Notes: generated by a model from the sequence alone, not told the origin. A stretch of DNA of 64,000 nucleotides from Tridacna crocea (GCA_943736015.1 OX031057.1:55505001-55569000); one strand, 5' to 3'. Counted from the first letter of the stretch, positions 23,226 through 35,850 are shown. Numbers and translations are program-made.

Positions 23226-23453
23226 TTAACCCATTACCACACAATCCCTACTTTTGACGACCATGAGAAAAAAGCCTATAGAAAACAATTTGGGAAAAGG
23301 AGAAAATGCTGGTTACCAGCATTTTCTCCTTTTCTCACAATGTTTTCTCCCTGGTGGAAGCAAAGTTCAATTTTTGGGTTACATCTATTTTGTCGTCTGC
23401 AAGTGCTTTCAATTTGGACCTGTCTAAAATTTTGTCATTTGGTAAAGGGTTAA
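23226..23453 (+). mobile_element. TTAA-hairpin MITE
   Basis: It runs from TTAACCCATTACCACACAAT to TTTGGTAAAGGGTTAA with a near-perfect core palindrome. It starts five bases after the end of the preceding second-family element. Confidence 0.85.
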
Positions 23454-23507
23454 GCGCCCTTTATAAACGCGACCTCTTCCGCTGTCTGATAGTACAATCC
23501 ACCTAGC

Positions 23508-23600
23508 CCATTACCACACAATCCATAATTTTGACGACCCTGAGAAAGAAGCCTTTAGAAAACATTGTGGAAAAGGAGAAAATGCTGGTAATCAGCCTTA
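23508..23600 (+). mobile_element. TTAA-hairpin MITE, 5' half only
   Basis: The CCCATTACCACACAATCC arm and first palindrome arm are present; the copy is cut after GGAGAAAATGCTGGTAATCA. Confidence 0.7.
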
Positions 23601-23687
23601 AATATTGTCGTAATGAGTTATAGGCAAGGTAACCGCCCAAAGTAAACGATGCAGGTGTTCAAATGCATTTAAGCTTAATCACACCTT

Positions 23688-23915
23688 TTAACTCATTCCA
23701 AAACGACAAAATTTCAAACTTGTCTAAAATGAAAGCATTTGCAGACGACAAAATAAAAGTGACTGAAAATTTGAAATTTGTTTTGCGAAGGGTAAAAAAC
23801 ATTGTTGGAAAAGGAGAAAATGCTGTTACCAGCATTTTCTCCTTTTCCCACAATTTTTTCTAAATGCTTCTTTCTCAGGGTCGTCAAAATTAGGGTCTGT
23901 GTGGTAATGGGTTAA
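23688..23915 (-). mobile_element. TTAA-hairpin MITE
   Basis: TTAACTCATTCCAAAACGAC to GTGGTAATGGGTTAA with the palindrome. Confidence 0.85.
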
Positions 23916-24004
23916 AAAGGGTCTTGTTACAAACCATTTTGGGTTGGGAAACATCAAAATGTAGAAAATATGTATTGTGGCAATTGTTTTATTGAAGTTG
24001 CAGG

Positions 24005-24649
24005 TTCAGTTTAATTGGGTAACAAAATGCCTTATCACAACAGTAAAGCCCTGTCCCTCTTTGTACAAGGTCACCAGTAGGTCAACAAGCATTTACCAGA
24101 ACTAATCAAAGTGTAGAGGTTCTCTTGTTTTATATGAAAACGATTATAGATTATGTAAAGCAACCATCTTTACCACCATAGGAACTAACCTGCAATACAA
24201 CAATGAAATCAAAACAAATAGTTTGAGAGAAGAAATTTTTCAAAGATTTTACTTTATACCATAAAAGGAAAATGAGTCTCCCATAAAAGCCAAGTTTTTT
24301 GACGGATCTTTTTTTTAAGGAATTCTGTAGACCTCTATCTAAGGAACATTCCTGCAAAAAAAAAAAAATGCTATCCAATTTGCGGTTTGGGAGGAGAAGA
24401 TTTTTAAAGGTTTTTTACTTTAGTTGCCATGGCAAACAGAATTATTCATGGAACACAATTATTTGAAGGAATTTGAAAGAGGACCACCTAAGGAACATTC
24501 CTGTGAAATTTGGTAAAAATCCAGTCAATAGTTTCTGAGGAGAAGTTTTTTAACGAAAAAGTTTACGGACGCACGCACGGACGGACGGATGCACGACGGA
24601 CACAACTCCATGACAATAGCTTGCTGGCCTTCGGCCGGTGGAGCTAGTA
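24005..24649 (+). repeat. ~645-bp interspersed repeat, first copy (empty of MITE)
   Basis: It is highly similar to 49423-50293. It starts near CAGTTTAATTGGGTAACAAA and ends in a GGACGGACGG-rich stretch, then GACAATAGCTTGCTGGCCTT and CGGCCGGTGGAGCTA. In this copy the site CATCTTTACCACCATAGG is uninterrupted; in the other copy it holds a MITE. No coding sequence. Confidence 0.85.
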
Positions 24650-24930
24650 AAAGAGCCGTGTTCTGTGAAATGTGGGCTTAACGCATTTGCAAAAAGTATC
24701 GATTCATGTCACCCTGCGCGGATTGCGCAGGCTGACATGAGTCGATATTTTTTGCACTAGTGGTGAATTTTCTGCATGGTAAAGGACCACACTTCCTCAA
24801 GATTTAGTCATTTGTTACAATTACTTATCTTCAAAAAGTATATATTCATGTCAGCCTAGGCGGATTGCACAGGTGCTGACATGAGTAGATAGTTTTTGCA
24901 CTAGTAGTGAATTTTCTGCATGGTCAAGGA
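24650..24930. mobile_element. Two copies of the CAGCCTGCGC hairpin family
   Basis: The first (core 24700-24755) reads AAAAGTATCGATTCATGTCA, a CTGCGCGGATTGCGCAG centre, then GACATGAGTCGATATTTTTT. The second (24833-24900) is similar with a weaker centre. Both continue into a shared GTGAATTTTCTGCATGGT exit. Confidence 0.65.
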
Positions 24931-27406
24931 CCACTCTTCCTTAAGATTCAGTCAATTATAACACTAAATAGATTTTATGGGTCCCTGATTACACGGACCC
25001 ATAAAATGAATGCACGGAAAATGCATCTCGGAGATGTTTTAAGCCCCTTTTGTCAGAGGATGGCAATTATAGGATCTTTTTGGTCCGTACTCTCACACAA
25101 TAATGGGCAAAAATCAAGCTACAACTTTTATGCTGTCTGATCCTCATCTTCAATGCCCATAGGAAGCAACCAATGTTTCCAGTTACAGCCACGTAGGAAG
25201 CATTTCAAGATGGGGGGGAAGCTAACTTGCTTTGCGCGTTGCATTGCCCTATTTAAAACTCATATTTTAGTTAATATGATTTTCAAAATTATTAGCGGGG
25301 TGGGGGCTGAGCTTCGCCACTAGCCCCTCCTATTCCTACGGGCCTGAGTTACATAGGCGTTACAGATAAAAAATAGAATATCGGACAAATTAGGGATCTC
25401 CACATGTAAACATACTAAACAAATACCAATTTCTAAAATTCGTCCACCGTCAATAATAATTATTGTTCTGTCAGAGTCTTGAGAATAGACTGTACCTACA
25501 TTTTATTATGGAATTTATCGACAGTTTTTAAATGGTACAATACCAGTCTATTTACAGAGGAACGGTTCCAGAATATTTAGACAATAGCGCCATTGGAACT
25601 TCTCTTCTTTCACATTTTAACGGGTCAAAATGGTATGGATTTTTAATTAAATTGAATCATAATTGCTAGGTGATGAGGGTTTCCTAAAAAGTATCTGACT
25701 GTGATTCATTTAAATTTGGGCCCGTATTCTTTGTCATATTTTGCACAATTTCATACTTTTGAAAATAATTTAATATCAGTTGTTTTCATGCAAATTGGCG
25801 AGTTCTGATTGGCTGAATTTTTTTCTTTTTTTTTTTTCATAGCTCCATGAAAAAAAAAAATCAGCAGAGCCGGAACTACTTTTGCTGAAGGTTACTTTTG
25901 CGGGTCCTACACACTGCTTTGTTCCTTTACTTTCATTCTATTGGTTAATTTTCAGTATTGGGGATCTGAAAACTGCTTCCTTGTTACATTCTTGTCCCAT
26001 ACAAAGGTGATGGAAGGAACTTTAAAAACTTCAACATTAGATTTAAAACTAAAGAAAATGAATGCAGTTGGAATTATTTCTGTAATATTAAATTATAAGG
26101 AATGAAGAGAATCTTATTTTTTTCATGGAGGTATGAAAAAAAAAACCCTAATCACACTTTTGTATTCGTAGTTTCATACAGTGTGATTAGGTTTGTTTTT
26201 TTTCATACCTCCACGAAAAAAAAGAATAAAAAAAATTCTCTTCATTCCGTTAGTAACATAACTTCTGATTAGCCAATCAGAAGCTATGTTACTTTCAAAC
26301 TTAGAAAATGTTTGAGGATAAGACAAACATTCTAAATAATTGTTAGTGAATACAGGCTTGGTACATGCCCAGCGTAGCCCAATGCCTCTTTTGATAACAG
26401 ATTAGAAAAGAATTGTGAGGTGTCCGTGGATTTTACTGAAGTAAAGCGTCGGACTCGTAAGCACATGGTTCCTCTTTCGATGCTCGGGAACAGGTGTCAA
26501 CATCTGGACTATTCATTGGCCTGCACTTTCGGCGCGAGCACTGGTGCAGTTTCCATTAAAGCAGAATCACGATAGCTGAGTATTAGTTCTAAAAAATTGC
26601 TTCTCAATCGATGTAAAATAAACATTTTAACAATACTAAGGAAAGAGCCTACATATCTCTGCAGCCAGGGCTTGTATTCACTAACAATTCTAGCTTGCTT
26701 TCTTGGCCTTTTTCCAGATCTGAAAGTAAAACACTTCTTGGTTAATATTATCATTTGTTTAATCAGAAATACTGTTTATCTGATATACTCTTGAGAATTG
26801 GACCCTGAATTTTGACTAGTATGAAGAATGGTTGGCGAATACGAGATCTGGATATGTATTTACCAAACAGTTTTAGAGAATATTCTTAATCTGCTAATTC
26901 TGAAGAATTTTATTAAATTTGAACGTAACATAAGTTCAGATTGGTTAAACCGTTTGTCAGAAGCTGTGTTACTTTCAAACTTTAAAGAAATGTTCTTATG
27001 AATAGTTGATGGATACAGTTACTGTACTCGTCCGCATTCTTCGACACTAGAATGTTTTCGCTTAACTCTTAACGATGCAAGTACTACATCTTATACAGTA
27101 TTTTACCCTTTACCAGAAGACAGAAATACCTTCTTAATAAAAAGCTAATATCGTTCCTGTATTCTATTACAACTTAAAACAAGGTTTTGAAAGTACACCT
27201 GAGGGGACTATTTTAGAATCAATGAATGAAATCAATAAATTTCTGCTAAGTCCGTTTCCACTAACCACTCTCAGGAAAGGTTTTTGTCTTATTCGCCAAT
27301 ATTTTCTAACTTGGATGAAGCACAACTTCTGATTGGCTAAAAAGAAATGTTGTGATAACACGATTCTGGCGCACCCAAAAATAGGTTTAAGTAAAGAAAT
27401 GGTGCT
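24931..27406. other. Non-genic interval with one strong inverted repeat
   Basis: No coding exon was supported. It holds the 26099-26248 inverted repeat (listed separately) and fold-back pieces near 26260-26360 and 26900-27010 (TCAGAAGCTATGTTACTTTC type). Confidence 0.45.
26099..26248. repeat. Inverted repeat with ~60-bp arms
   Basis: The left arm starts GGAATGAAGAGAAT and runs through TTTTTTTCATGGAGGTATGA to CCCTAATCACAC (26157). The right arm is its complement from GTGTGATTAGG (26181) to ATTCTCTTCATTCC. The loop is about 23 bases. It probably is a small transposon or the source of a long hairpin RNA if transcribed. Confidence 0.75.
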
Positions 27407-27635
27407 TTAACTCATTACCAAACATCAATATTTTAGGCTTGTCCAAATCGAAAGCATTTGCAGACGACAAAGTAAAAGTGACTGAAAATTTGTAATTTGT
27501 TTTGTGAAGGGTAGAAAGCAGTGTTCGAAAAGGAGAAAATGCTGGTTACCAGCATTTTCTCCTTTTCCCACAATGTTTTCTAAAGGCTTCTTTCTCAGGG
27601 TCGTCAAAAGTAGTGATTGTGTGGTAATGTGTTAA
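27407..27635 (-). mobile_element. TTAA-hairpin MITE
   Basis: TTAACTCATTACCAAACATC to GTGGTAATGTGTTAA, with the palindrome. It ends about 160 bp before the receptor start codon. Confidence 0.85.
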
Positions 27636-27796
27636 GCATTTAAGTACACCCGCTGATTTGGACATCACTTACATTATGAACACCCCTCTCGTTCACCTCA
27701 AATGCTCTCAGAACTCGACTGTTTCAATCAGAGAAATACATTCCACGGATCGGCAAAGTACCTGATTGCGCCAGTGCGCAGAAAAATTACAGAAAA

Positions 27797-30700
27797 ATGT
27801 CAAGACTTGTTATAGTAGTTTTGATCATTCTTTCTCTCACGCCGACGACATTTAGTCAGACACAGCCGATTCAGGACTTGAAGAATTTATATAACGATAC
27901 GCTGACCGGATACGACACTCGGATTCGTCCACGACTATACCAGTCCGAGACTGTGCTGGTCAATTCGTCCTTCATCCCGAATAATATCATTGAGTTTGAT
28001 ACCACGGAACAGAAGTTTTCCATACTAGGTCGGTTCAAAATTATATGGATAGATGAAGTTTTGACATGGGACCCGACTGTTTACTCAAATATTGATACCG
28101 TCAAGATACCAGTCAAAGAAATATGGCGACCAAGTCTTATTCTTTCAAAGGTATGTAGGAATTTCTATTTTAGTATTATAATTAAGATTACATTGGTAGA
28201 AAACGCGAGTTCAGCCGTAATAATCTAAAATGGTTAAATGCTCCTTAAATGGTATGCCTAAATACCCTTCCAAAAACATTAGACTATAAAACTAATATAA
28301 CGAGTGAAAATATTACCGATGGTGTTCACGAGATGAAATAAATTTCGGTCTTTCACCGAAATATACAAATATCCTCTATTCATTTAACTTAAAACGTTCA
28401 CGATTCAATGGTCCCGTTAATTTTACTTCGGTAGTTGATAAAATTTGCGTAAGCTATACGTGATTACAGTATACGGCATTGATCTGCCACGAGATCCATG
28501 ATAAGTATCGTGGTTATTTTAGCAACTATTGCGATAAATCAAAGTTTCCTTGATTTTTTGGATGAAATGAAAAGATAAAATTTCAAGGAAACTTGATTCA
28601 TCGCAATAGTTTTCTGAAATAAATATGATAGCTATCTTGTATCTCGTAGCAGGTAAGATCTAGTGCCTCTACGCTATAGTTACGTAAAATTTACGCAAAT
28701 TTTGTTCGTAATAAAATTTACGCAAATTTTGTTCGTAACTACTCCAGTGAAAAGGGGCCTAGATTAAATGTACGGACGCTTACATACTGAATGCCTTGTT
28801 ATATGCACTACAATTTTGCCCGATACTGTCACTAAACATGGATGATCAGTGGTTTTGAAGATAATGGTAGTTGTAGTAGGACTAACAGTGGATTCATAAG
28901 TTTGAAAAAAAAGGGCACTTACATATTGTAATGAACGATTTGAAATGATTGAAATCGTTGTTATCTGTTTTAAACAGGCATTCGACGGCAGTGGTATCAT
29001 CGGTGAAGCTAGCACGGATATCGTCAAGGTGACGTCAGATGGACAAGTCACGTGGTCCCCTGAGGGTATATTCAGGTATAAGCAATATAAAGAGAACAAT
29101 TTTAATGCATCTGAAGAAAAAAAACATGGACTGTTTCAGCCTGCGCCGACCGTGCCTCAAACCGTTTTGCTGCCTTTAATTTTATGCATGATAACCCTTT
29201 ACTCCATAGATACTAATTTCTACGCATTGCTTGTAGGAGCCTTTGGAAAACATTGTGGCAAAAGGTGAAATTGCTCTTGACGAGCAATTTCACCTTTTGC
29301 CACAATGTTTTCTATGCTATCAACAGGTGTCATATACAGATAAGAAACAGCTTCATTCTTGCTGTTATTTAGGGTAAATTAGATATACCATAGAAATGCC
29401 TTGTGGGGTAAAAGGTTAAAGGACTAGTTTACGCATTCTTTTCTGCACCCTGTTTCACCTTCACTAGCTCTATAGACGCAAAATTCTGAAAGAAAATCGT
29501 TTTTCATTTTTTTCTTCGGGGATGGGGGCATATTTCTAGACATGATATAGCTGTTGAGTTTATTCCACGCGCTAAAGATTAAAGTTCAATTCCGTCTTTG
29601 CTACTTAAGACATTCGGCAAAGAAATTGAAGTAAGCCATCAAATAAGTAGACAATAGTTTCATAAAACATAGCCAATCAGAGGTTGTATTACCTTTTAAA
29701 TCTAACATTTGACTTATACATGTAATTGGATTAAGAATGTTTGGTGTAAAGGAGCCCATTACGTTGTTTAATTTTACTGAATTTTAATCAGTATGATAAA
29801 TTCGGAAAACTCCTTTTTGCATATTTCAAGAAAGGATTGAAATATGGTGATGATGTGTGAGGGCATTTGGATACATCAGGCACTTAAAATAACTCCTCAA
29901 AAAGAATATTTATTCCGAACTGTTTTTTTTTTCTGTTATTATACGGCACGATTCGATACTGATTGTAAGCATCACCATTATTACCTAAATTTTACTTTCA
30001 GCTATGGGCTTGCATCTCTCTACCTCCCTTTCTAAAAAGAATGAAGATTGCAAAGACGTTTAAAAAAGAAATCGAAGGTGGTAAAAGTTTTGTCCATGTA
30101 TATTCAACATAAAAAGATTCGATCTTTACATAACGAAAAAACAAAAAACATTTGAGAGGGTTGGGGCTGAAAACAAAGGAAATCAAAGTACTGATAGTAC
30201 TGAAGGCCAGGAAATTGAGAGTACGAAACAATACAAGAGGTTAATTTTAATTAATACAAACAGGTAGACGGACAGGGATACAAGCAGATTCCACTAAGCC
30301 CCTGGAATTCTTGATTTTAACAGGAAATTTTGAACTGATACAAGAAAGCACATGCCAGAAACTAATTAAGCCAGAGCTAGGCACGTGCTCACAGTTATGG
30401 GGTGCTTGATAATGGCTTAGAATACTTAGTAATTTGTCGTGCTTGTAAACAATCTCAAGTAAAATTGAACTATTCAATCGATGCAATACCAACTTTGGTT
30501 ATCTAAATTTTCTGAAAACCTGTGAAGTCCTGAATGACGTTATTTTTCACATTTATGAGGTCGTCTATTAACAGTAGCATATTTTTCTTTAACATTTATC
30601 CTAATCAAATGACAAGTTTCTTTATTGTCAATGACGTCGTACAATAGATTGTATACATGTATTAAAATTGTTTTATCACTATTTTAATTGCGAAATCAAC

Positions 30701-31580
30701 TACCTCTATTTAATTTCCATTGATGACCCACATGAAATTAGTAATCACTTCATGAGAGATTATAAGACCAACATATAATTATAATTAAAAACTGAGATTT
30801 ATAAGCAGCTTTTACAGATGATAAATTAAGGTGCTTCATCAGAAGCAAAATTTAACATGGTGTTAGCCGAAAGAGCCTTGAAAAACATTGTGGTTTTGTC
30901 TCAAAATCAGGATGCTCTGTGGACAACACGCTTTTTAAATCAGCCTGGCTAGTGTAACGTAGTTTTGAGAGAGAGAGAGAGAGAGAAAATGGGCTGTTAG
31001 AAAGATATTTGTAGCTTGCACTAGTCAGTATGCCTTCAATCCCCAGATTTTCGGAATTATGAACATTGAAGTAACTGAAGTGTTGCTAAAATGATGGTTT
31101 TATCAGTGGAATATAGTTCAGTTCGTAGCGAAGTACACTTTAAGAGTCCACAAGCTCTGTCAATTTCCTATTGAGGATTGATGATAGGTATTGTGATAGG
31201 GTACGATTCTCTCTCATCACATACTAAACATACAGGTCTCTGAAATCTAAGTCCCATGAATCTCTGTAAATAAGTTTTTTTTTGTTTTTTTTTCAAAAAT
31301 CTCCCCTACCCAAAAGACATTTTTTTCTGGAAAAAAAGTTGAAAGCAATTGCAGAAGACAAATCAAATGTTAATAAAAAAAAGTAACATTCGTCTTTCAA
31401 ATGCTAGAAAATATTGTGGGAAAAGGAGGAAATGCTTTTATGGAAAAGGGTTTCAATATACAGTAACCAGAGATGTGATTCAATAAAACACACTTTATGG
31501 GATCGAACTGGTGACTTCACGATCGACGACTAGACATGAATCTCGTATTGGGTGATGGAAAATGTACAAGAAGGAAAATA

Positions 31581-31628
<48 letters not shown>

Positions 31629-34600
31629 TAAAAAAAATCTTCATACAATAAATCAAAATAATGGGAATATATGGATATAAAAAATACATTAAATGACAAG
31701 CGAACCACTACAGAAAAAAGTATAAGCATTTATTTGGTTTCAAATCAAAGTCAATCAAATACATATTTTAAGAATCACGCAGGTGTAATCTATTTGTGAC
31801 AGGTGTAAAAGGTGTGAAATACATCCTATCAGTGTGAAATAGGCAGTTATAAACAATGGCAAAACTACCAAATAACTCTTGGATAAAGGTAACTAATACA
31901 CATAACGTACGTACTAAAGACACTGAAGTTTCAAAAATATTCTTTATAGATAACTTGAATAACGATATGGATGAAATTTGATGTTGGGGTCGATTTCTCT
32001 AAAATTTTATTTAGGGACAATTTCACCAGGGGCCCATTTCTCCAGCAGTCGGAAATTACTATCACAACAGCAGGTGGTATGCAGAGAAGTAGACACACTC
32101 GTGGGAAATAGTTGATTTTTGTCGGTGTAGAAAGCACCACAGTCAAAGTACCCTAGATTTAGTCGATATACGTAAGAAAAAGTGATAAACGTAACACCGG
32201 CCAATATTCTATATGTAGTTTGCTTTATTTACAATCGCATTTCAGCGGAGACGCGTTTTGTGACACATATGTTCAAATGTCAACACAACGTTATAGATAT
32301 TAACCGTATAGCGCGTAGGAATACACAACTGCCGGATAAAACTAAGTTTATTAGGTTACCCCTTTATTAGGTCAATGTTAATGACGAAAACGGGATAAAA
32401 AACACACACTCGTCAGTTATTTAAGGGTCGTAATACCCTTACAATTCCATCGCATTTTGCAGATGAAAGCTTTGAGGGAAACTAGTTGTTTTGGCGGACT
32501 CAGCGATATCGAGTGGACACACCGTTCAACATTTTGTCTGAAAGTAGTCCGGAAAAGGCAGCTTACGATCCCTATAGGCAAGGGAATCCTTTTAGAGGGA
32601 TTCCCTGGCCTAAAAAAGTATATATATTTAACATAAGTGAAAGTGCTGATTATTGAGTATTAAATATATGAAAGATAAAACAAGAAACACTGACTGACTT
32701 CAATAATGTGACATGTCCGATCGTTATCATTTCCTGTTAAAAAGGACTGTTAATTTCTGCTGAAAGAACTTTTGTGCGATGGACAATTGTATTCCCTCTT
32801 GTTTCTATTGAAAGAGAAATGTTTTGTAAGAGTTTTTTTTATATTCACTATAAATATTACATGAATTAACCGTAGCCGTCGCTCTAAACAAATAGCCTTG
32901 TGCCCGATGTTAAATCTATTCATTACGAAATAAAGACAAAAGGTATTTTGAATTTTGAATTGGCATATTGATCTAATATCAGTTAAAAAAAAGTATTGCA
33001 ATGAATTTTTTGTCTGTTCAAGTGATTTTTCACCCGTTCAGAATGTCATAGGCAATAAGTCGCAACCAAATACAATGCAAGCCTATTTACTTCAACGCGC
33101 TCAATGCTGAAATACCTCTGTTGTTAAAATTGCCTTTAAAGACATTGCAGATCTAGATCAGAGTCCAAGTTACGCATTGTCTGATTCTGAATATATACTG
33201 TTCAATGTTTTGTAAATTGTTCTAAAAAAAGATTTTTTAATGCCTTACCAAGGCCCGTATTCACCAACCATTCTTAAGAATATTCTTAGTCTTATTCTAA
33301 AGGTTTTCTAAATTTGTTAGTTACACAACTTCTGATTGGCTAAACCATTCGGTTTAGAAGTTGTGTTACATACAAATGTAGAAAATTCTGGAGAATAAGA
33401 CAAAGAATGTTCGTAAAAATGGTTGTTGAATACGGGCCCTGATCCCAAAACTAAACCCTTATATAATCCTTATCCTGCTAGATAAGTAGAATGAAACTTT
33501 TAAGTCCATAATAAATCCAATGTTTTGCTATTTGAAAATGTTTTTTGGAGGGTGGGGTGGGGTCGGGTATATCCCTCACGGACGGCGTAGATCAAAGATC
33601 AGAATGCACTTTTTGTGTGATACTGTTCGCAAAAGGTCTTTGTATCACACTTAACAGCTTAGAGTCCAGACAGATATATGAATGTGGCTTGAATAGTTGG
33701 TTTTCTATTTTGAAGTTTAAAAGGGAGAAAATGACGTTTACCAGTTTGTTTCATGCTTTCCGGCAGGTTATCGAGAAAAATCGGTGAAATATTTTTCGTT
33801 ATTTCATGGTTACTGTCAGTAAAAATACCGATTTTTATGCTCTAACACTTCAAATGAAGGCGAAACCAGTAGTTCCCGTGTTCTGGTTACCTAAGTAAAA
33901 TGCGCGTGCCTCACAACCAAAGCGAAATATGACGTAATTTATCTCACATTTCCCATGCTTGGCGTAATATTGTAATGAGTTGCTACGAAGAGGAGGAATT
34001 TTCGAAAAGAACTGAACTGAACTTTCCACCAGAAAGGTTTAAAAGAACGAAATAGATAAAATGTCTTTTTTTCTTACGGTGAAAGATCGAAATTTATTTC
34101 ATCTCGTGAACATTATCAGTAATTTTTTCACTCGATAAAAAGTAGATTTCGATGTTTCATCTTGAAAAAAAAATCAAATACAACTGTATCGCCCACAATG
34201 TATTCAAAAATAACCGCATTTAATTTGACGTCTTCAAATGCTTATAAGTTGGACAAGCCAAGAATTTCGTTGGCTGGTGCAATAACGAACTAACTTAGAA
34301 AAAGCAAGCAAGATTACTAAGCAAGATTATTAATTTAGATTACTCTTGTTCGTTGCAGCTACGTCTGTGAGGTAGACATCCAGTTTTACCCGTTCGACGA
34401 ACAAGTCTGCGTCCTCACCTACTATGTCTCGGACGAGACAAGGGTAACAGTCTCCCTTTCTCACCACGATGAAGTCTCTCTTGAAGAATACATAAAAAAC
34501 TCGGAATGGGATCTGATACAAATCTCTCGAACCTCCAACCTCCGCTACAATGCCTACTTTATCGATATCACTTTCAAGGTTCAACGCCGTGCCAGCTTTG

Positions 34601-35238
34601 CAACCTTCACAATCATTATACCGCTTCTTATGTTATCCTTTCTCAACATTTGTGTGTTCTTGGTGCCCATCGGGTCCGGCGAGAAAGGCTCGTTCTGTAT
34701 CACAATATTTCTGTCCTATGGTATCTTTGTCACGATTGTGTCTGATACCCTCCCTCACAACTCTCTCCAGGTCTCGTACTTTGTTCTCTTTCTGATCGTT
34801 CTTCTCATGTTGAGCGTCTTGTCCGTATTCTACACTATTATCCAGGCGAAGGTCGTGGCCGCCTTCGGAGATCAGGAATGCAAACTGACATTGTGTTTCT
34901 GTAGGAAAAAGAGGAAAATCCATCCAGATAATTCTCAAAATAACAGCGTGGTAACCCTTCGAGATGTTGATGACGATGATGACGAAAAGAAGATACCCAG
35001 TGTTGTCGTAATTGATGGCGTTCAGGATCTGAAGAAGGAAGGTCAAGGCCAAGATGGCGTCACCGCGGAGGAAAACAAAGAGAAAGATGTGTTTACGTGG
35101 GCCATGTTTTTCCAGACCCTGGATACAATTCTGTTCTGTATTTTCTTTGTTCTCATTCTGGTCAGCTCGTCTGTTTTCTTCAGCTTGATGATGCAAAGAA
35201 TCGGATCCAGCACTCTGAGTAAAATCAACCCGTCGTAA
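27797..35238 (+). CDS. Nicotinic-type Cys-loop receptor subunit, non-alpha (three coding exons)
   Basis: Ligand-gated ion-channel subunit of the acetylcholine-receptor family, acting in the plasma membrane as part of a pentamer. Exons 27797-28150, 28978-29075 and 34359-35238 have GT-AG junctions (phases 0 and 2) and join into 443 codons. Seen: hydrophobic signal peptide 1-20; glycosylation sites Asn33 and Asn56; loop A region WDPTVYSN (from Trp91) and Trp110-Arg-Pro; the Cys-loop Cys154-x13-Cys168 with FYPFD; TM1 ~231-254; GSGEK at 256-260 leading into TM2 ~261-280, the cation-channel signature; TM3 ~288-312; a short ~85-residue cytoplasmic loop with an acidic run; TM4 ~407-427. The adjacent Cys pair of loop C, diagnostic of alpha subunits, is absent, and loop B lacks the usual aromatic WTYD motif. 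It therefore may not bind acetylcholine by itself; a structural or divergent-ligand role is possible. The second intron is 5.3 kb and full of repeats. Molluscs have large expansions of such subunits, so no orthologue is named. Confidence 0.9.
28432..28746. mobile_element. Palindromic element in receptor intron 1
   Basis: The inner hairpin pairs AACTATTGCGATAAATCAAA and GTTTCCTTGA with their complement ending CGCAATAGTT (28523-28612). The symmetry extends outward through CACGAGAT/ATCTCGT and AAAATTTGCGTAA/TTACGCAAATTTT. A direct duplication of AATTTACGCAAATTTTGTTC lies in the right arm (28685-28738). Confidence 0.65.
29191..29419 (+). mobile_element. TTAA-hairpin MITE, subfamily B
   Basis: Terminal sequences are ATAACCCTTTACTCCATAGA and GTGGGGTAAAAGGTTAA. 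The core palindrome is different in the middle: GGTGAAATTGCT and AGCAATTTCACC around GACGAG. Subfamily B copies also occur at 52672 and 57873. Confidence 0.8.
31584..31625. repeat. (GA)n microsatellite
   Basis: About 42 bp of uninterrupted GA. Confidence 0.95.
33252..33439. mobile_element. Fold-back element (GTATTCACCAACCATTCTTAAG type)
   Basis: Ends GGCCCGTATTCACCAACC and GGTTGTTGAATACGGGCC are inverted repeats, and the arms pair nearly throughout, with a centre around GGCTAAACCATTCGGTTTAG. Similar copies: 35851-36045 and 59501-59705. Confidence 0.8.
33460..33662. mobile_element. Second-family hairpin MITE, decayed
   Basis: Its left end has TCCTTATCCTGCTAGATAAG, a reverse of the family right end, and its core is a decayed AGATCAGAATGCAC arm. 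A CACTTAACAGCTTAGAG end follows. Confidence 0.5.
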
Positions 35239-35513
35239 GAGGGAGTTACCCCGGAAGTGACTTATATTATTGATACAGTCAGGTGACTTGACGATTGACA
35301 GTTGAAATCGTGTCAGATAATTGCATTTCCAGTGTGTTTTTTGTTCATGTGATTGATTTTGTATAAAAAGATAAACTCATGATTGAGCCTACCTTTAGTC
35401 TAAAGGTGTCTGCTCCGATGCTATTTTTGTTACTGGTCTTCGCATACATGTATGCGAAGACTAGTAACAAAAACTGCATCGGACTAGAAACCTTCAGACT
35501 GAAGGTTAATTTA

Positions 35514-35650
35514 GCCATGTTCTGAGAAAAAAAGGCTTAATGCATCAGTAAAAAGTATCGACCAAAGTCAGCCTGTGCGGACCGTGCAGGCTGACCGAGG
35601 TCGATGCGTTTTGCTCTTAGTAAATTGTCTGCATGTCAAAGGCCCGTTCT
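35514..35650. mobile_element. CAGCCTGCGC hairpin family copy
   Basis: Core AAAAGTATCGACCAAAGTCA, GCCTGTGCGGACCGTGCAGG, then GACCGAGGTCGATGCGTTTT. Flanks match the 24650 copy. Confidence 0.7.
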
Positions 35651-35850
35651 ACCTTAGAATTTTATAAAAAAAAAAACGATTCCGATATACAAATTTTTTT
35701 TAATGGATCAATAAATTATGTGATGACTCATTTTGTATAATGTATCACAGAGATACACTTAACACCTGTTAGCCAGGGTATGGCACAATTTTAATTTTCC
35801 ATCATTAATTTGTTACAATTTAAGTATTGTCTTTCTGGAACAGAATCTGA

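Larger units (their letters stand above)
29420..34358. other. Receptor intron 2, remaining content
   Basis: It contains GA microsatellites (30967-30986 and 31584-31625), degenerate MITE pieces near 30871 and 31340-31440, a hairpin with GGGAATCC/GGATTCCC arms (32584-32607), a fold-back element (33252-33439), a second-family MITE (33460-33662), and a tRNA-like B-box on the minus strand near 31500. A block at 34083-34140 is an inverted copy of 28306-28362 in intron 1. No further coding exon was found. Confidence 0.5.

Noticed and set aside
34633..35196. 187-codon antisense ORF
   Set aside because: It lies wholly opposite the receptor's last exon and reflects that exon's codon pattern.
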